DNA of 64,000 bases from Amycolatopsis lexingtonensis (GTDB taxonomy: Bacteria > Actinomycetota > Actinomycetes > Mycobacteriales > Pseudonocardiaceae), in NCBI RefSeq assembly GCF_014873755.1, contig NZ_JADBEG010000001.1, positions 5,935,501 to 5,999,500 of the forward strand, given 5' to 3'. Positions within the stretch are counted from its first letter, which is position 1. Every line of letters begins with the position of its first letter. The notes under the pieces are model-generated. The model did no database searches. It had not been told where the DNA came from and saw nothing but the letters and a program-made list of their open reading frames with translations. Of the stretch, positions 62,705 to 64,000 are shown piece by piece. Both the position numbers and the translations under genes were made by a program.

Positions 62705-63868
62705 ATGTTGACCACGCTGGCCGTCGCGAACTACCGCTCGTTGCGCGACCTCGTGCTGCCGCTGTCCGGGCTGACGGTGGTCACCGGCCCGAACGGCAGC
62801 GGCAAGTCGAGCCTGTATCGGGCGTTGCGCTTGCTTGCGGACGCGTCCCGCAACGGCGCGGTGGCGGCCCTCGCGCGTGAAGGCGGCCTGCCATCGACGT
62901 TGTGGGCGGGCCCGGAGACGATCGGCAGCGCGGTACGCGAAGGCCGCACGCCGGTCCAGGGCACGGTCCGCTCGAAAGCGGTCGGTCTCCGCCTGGGCTT
63001 CGCGGGCGACGAGTTCGGCTACGCCCTCGACCTCGGCCTCCCCGTGCCCGCCGAGACGGTGTTCAACCTGGACCCGGAGTTCAAACGCGAAGCGGTCTGG
63101 TCCGGCCCGGTCCTGCGGCCCACGGCGTTGCTGGCCGACCGCGCGGGCCCGTCGGTGCGCACACGCGTCGCTTCCGGTGGCTGGGGTTCGGAGCAGTTCA
63201 AGATCCGGCTGTCCGACAGCATGCTGAGCGAGTTCGCGGACCCGCGCGCGTGCCCGGAACTGCTGGTCCTGCGCGAGCGCATCCGGTCGTGGCGCTTCTA
63301 CGACCACTTCCGCACGGACGCCGCGGCCCCGGCCCGCCAATCCCAGCTGGGCACCCGGACGTTCGTCCTGTCCCACGACGGCGCCGACCTCGCGGCGGCG
63401 TTGCAGACGATCATCGAAGTGGGCCGCGCTTCGGACCTGGAATCAGTGGTGGACGCGGCCTTCCCGGGCTCACGCCTATCGGTGACTTCCACCGACGGTG
63501 CGCTGTCGATCCGCTTCCACCAGCACGGCTTGCTGCGCCCACTGTCGGCGGCGGAGCTGTCGGACGGGACCCTGCGGTACCTGCTGTGGGTGGCGGCGCT
63601 GCTGACCCCGCGGCCGCCGGAGCTGCTGGTGCTGAACGAGCCGGAGACGAGCCTCCATCCGGACCTCCTCCCGGCCCTGGCGGTGTTGATCGCCACGGCG
63701 GCGAAGGAGACACAGGTCGTGGTGGTTTCGCACGCGGGTCCGTTGATCCGGGCGCTGTCCGAGGTGGCGGAGGTGGGGACGGTGGAGCTGGAGAAGGAGT
63801 ACGGGGAGACGAAGATAGTGGGGCAAGGGAGGTTGGACCGCCCTTCGTGGCACTGGCCCGCCCGCTGA
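62705..63868 (+). CDS. RecF/OLD-like AAA ATPase
   Basis: 387 aa. N-terminal VANYRSLRDLVLPLSGLTVV, Walker A GPNGSGKSSLYRAL (around 29), a signature-like LSAAELSDGTLRYLLW (around 278) and Walker B LLVLNEPETSLHPDL (around 300), where the Asp is replaced by Asn. H-loop VVVVSHAGPLIRAL. No TOPRIM domain is present, so it is not a full OLD nuclease. Role may be DNA repair or defence. No partner nuclease is adjacent within the window. Confidence 0.85.
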   Translation: MLTTLAVANYRSLRDLVLPLSGLTVVTGPNGSGKSSLYRALRLLADASRNGAVAALAREGGLPSTLWAGPETIGSAVREGRTPVQGTVRSKAVGLRLGFAGDEFGYALDLGLPVPAETVFNLDPEFKREAVWSGPVLRPTALLADRAGPSVRTRVASGGWGSEQFKIRLSDSMLSEFADPRACPELLVLRERIRSWRFYDHFRTDAAAPARQSQLGTRTFVLSHDGADLAAALQTIIEVGRASDLESVVDAAFPGSRLSVTSTDGALSIRFHQHGLLRPLSAAELSDGTLRYLLWVAALLTPRPPELLVLNEPETSLHPDLLPALAVLIATAAKETQVVVVSHAGPLIRALSEVAEVGTVELEKEYGETKIVGQGRLDRPSWHWPAR

Positions 63869-64000
63869 TCCCAACCCGGCCGCTCTCACACTCCAGCCGC
63901 CACCACTCTCGCGCTCAGCCGCCCCCACACCTCGGCCTCGCTGGGCCGGCGTCCCGCGCCCGCACACTGCTTCGCGCCAGGCCGCCGTGTTGCTCGCGCG
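63869..64000. other. Right edge, no feature seen
   Basis: The last 132 bases after the ATPase hold no convincing gene, hairpin or repeat. Confidence 0.5.

Noticed and set aside
58098..62711. A 1537-codon open frame on the plus strand across the glycan operon
   Set aside because: It is the antisense of the GH27, GH95 and CE7 genes, has Arg/Ala/Val-biased composition with no domain, and exists only because GC-rich genes leave the complementary strand without stops.

Overview
This window is high-GC actinomycete chromosome. Nearly every gene uses G/C third positions, GTG starts are common, and GTGA/ATGA stop-start overlaps occur throughout. A two-domain geosmin synthase, LAL-type LuxR and CGNR regulators, snapalysin and streptogrisin-type secreted proteases, a FolP2-like protein and DUF222-HNH proteins point to a soil filamentous actinomycete. 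Several features suggest Pseudonocardiales, perhaps Amycolatopsis; this is inference. I saw no rRNA, tRNA, CRISPR array or phage.

Layout. 1-2.4 kb: ABC permease/ATPase and an RseB/LolA-like exported protein, coupled by 4-bp overlaps. 2.5-9.3 kb: methyltransferase, FolP2-like protein, rhomboid protease, YceI and ABM-like genes divergent from a LAL regulator. 9.3-14.5 kb: a degraded hydrolase, a secreted trypsin-like protease, a DUF11 protein, and a TetR/epoxide-hydrolase-fusion pair with a clear operator, followed by a repeat-rich non-coding stretch. 14.5-20.5 kb: TetR-amino acid dehydrogenase-LLM oxidoreductase operon, a Tat-exported ketosteroid-dehydrogenase-like flavoprotein, an atypical SDR with twin palindromes, and a nucleotidyltransferase pseudogene. 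20.5-28.5 kb: DeoR/GH4/PfkB sugar locus, VOC+CGNR regulator divergent from a hydrolase, another atypical SDR, and a PfkB-like/GTP cyclohydrolase II pair. 28.7-31 kb: lipoprotein plus membrane protein of unknown role.

31-39.5 kb: an archaeal-type aspartyl-tRNA synthetase preceded by what reads as a T-box leader with a GAC (Asp) specifier, co-transcribed with an SCO6745-like protein; then a P450, an SDR, a multidomain secreted protein, a methyltransferase, a streptogrisin-like protease and a small GNAT. 39.6-46.7 kb: geosmin synthase and a five-gene chain (MBL hydrolase, DedA, membrane phosphatase, CPDV glutaredoxin, SH3-methyltransferase fusion) in which every junction overlaps by 4 bp. 46.7-49 kb: DUF222-HNH gene and an IS110 remnant. 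49-55.8 kb: TetR/DrrC-like UvrA paralogue/siderophore-interacting protein cassette, a second P450, TetR, and an SDR divergent from its likely HxlR regulator. 55.9-62.6 kb: snapalysin and a GntR-CE7-GH95-GH27 glycan operon headed by a near-perfect 28-bp palindrome. 62.7-64 kb: RecF/OLD-like ATPase.

Dispersed repeats: a 53-bp hairpin built from two 15-bp palindromes occurs three times (9.5, 30.9 and 39.1 kb), with a paired base swap between two copies. A 30-bp tandem repeat lies at 3.65 kb. Many genes are regulated locally by divergent or adjacent repressors whose candidate operators are visible as perfect inverted repeats.
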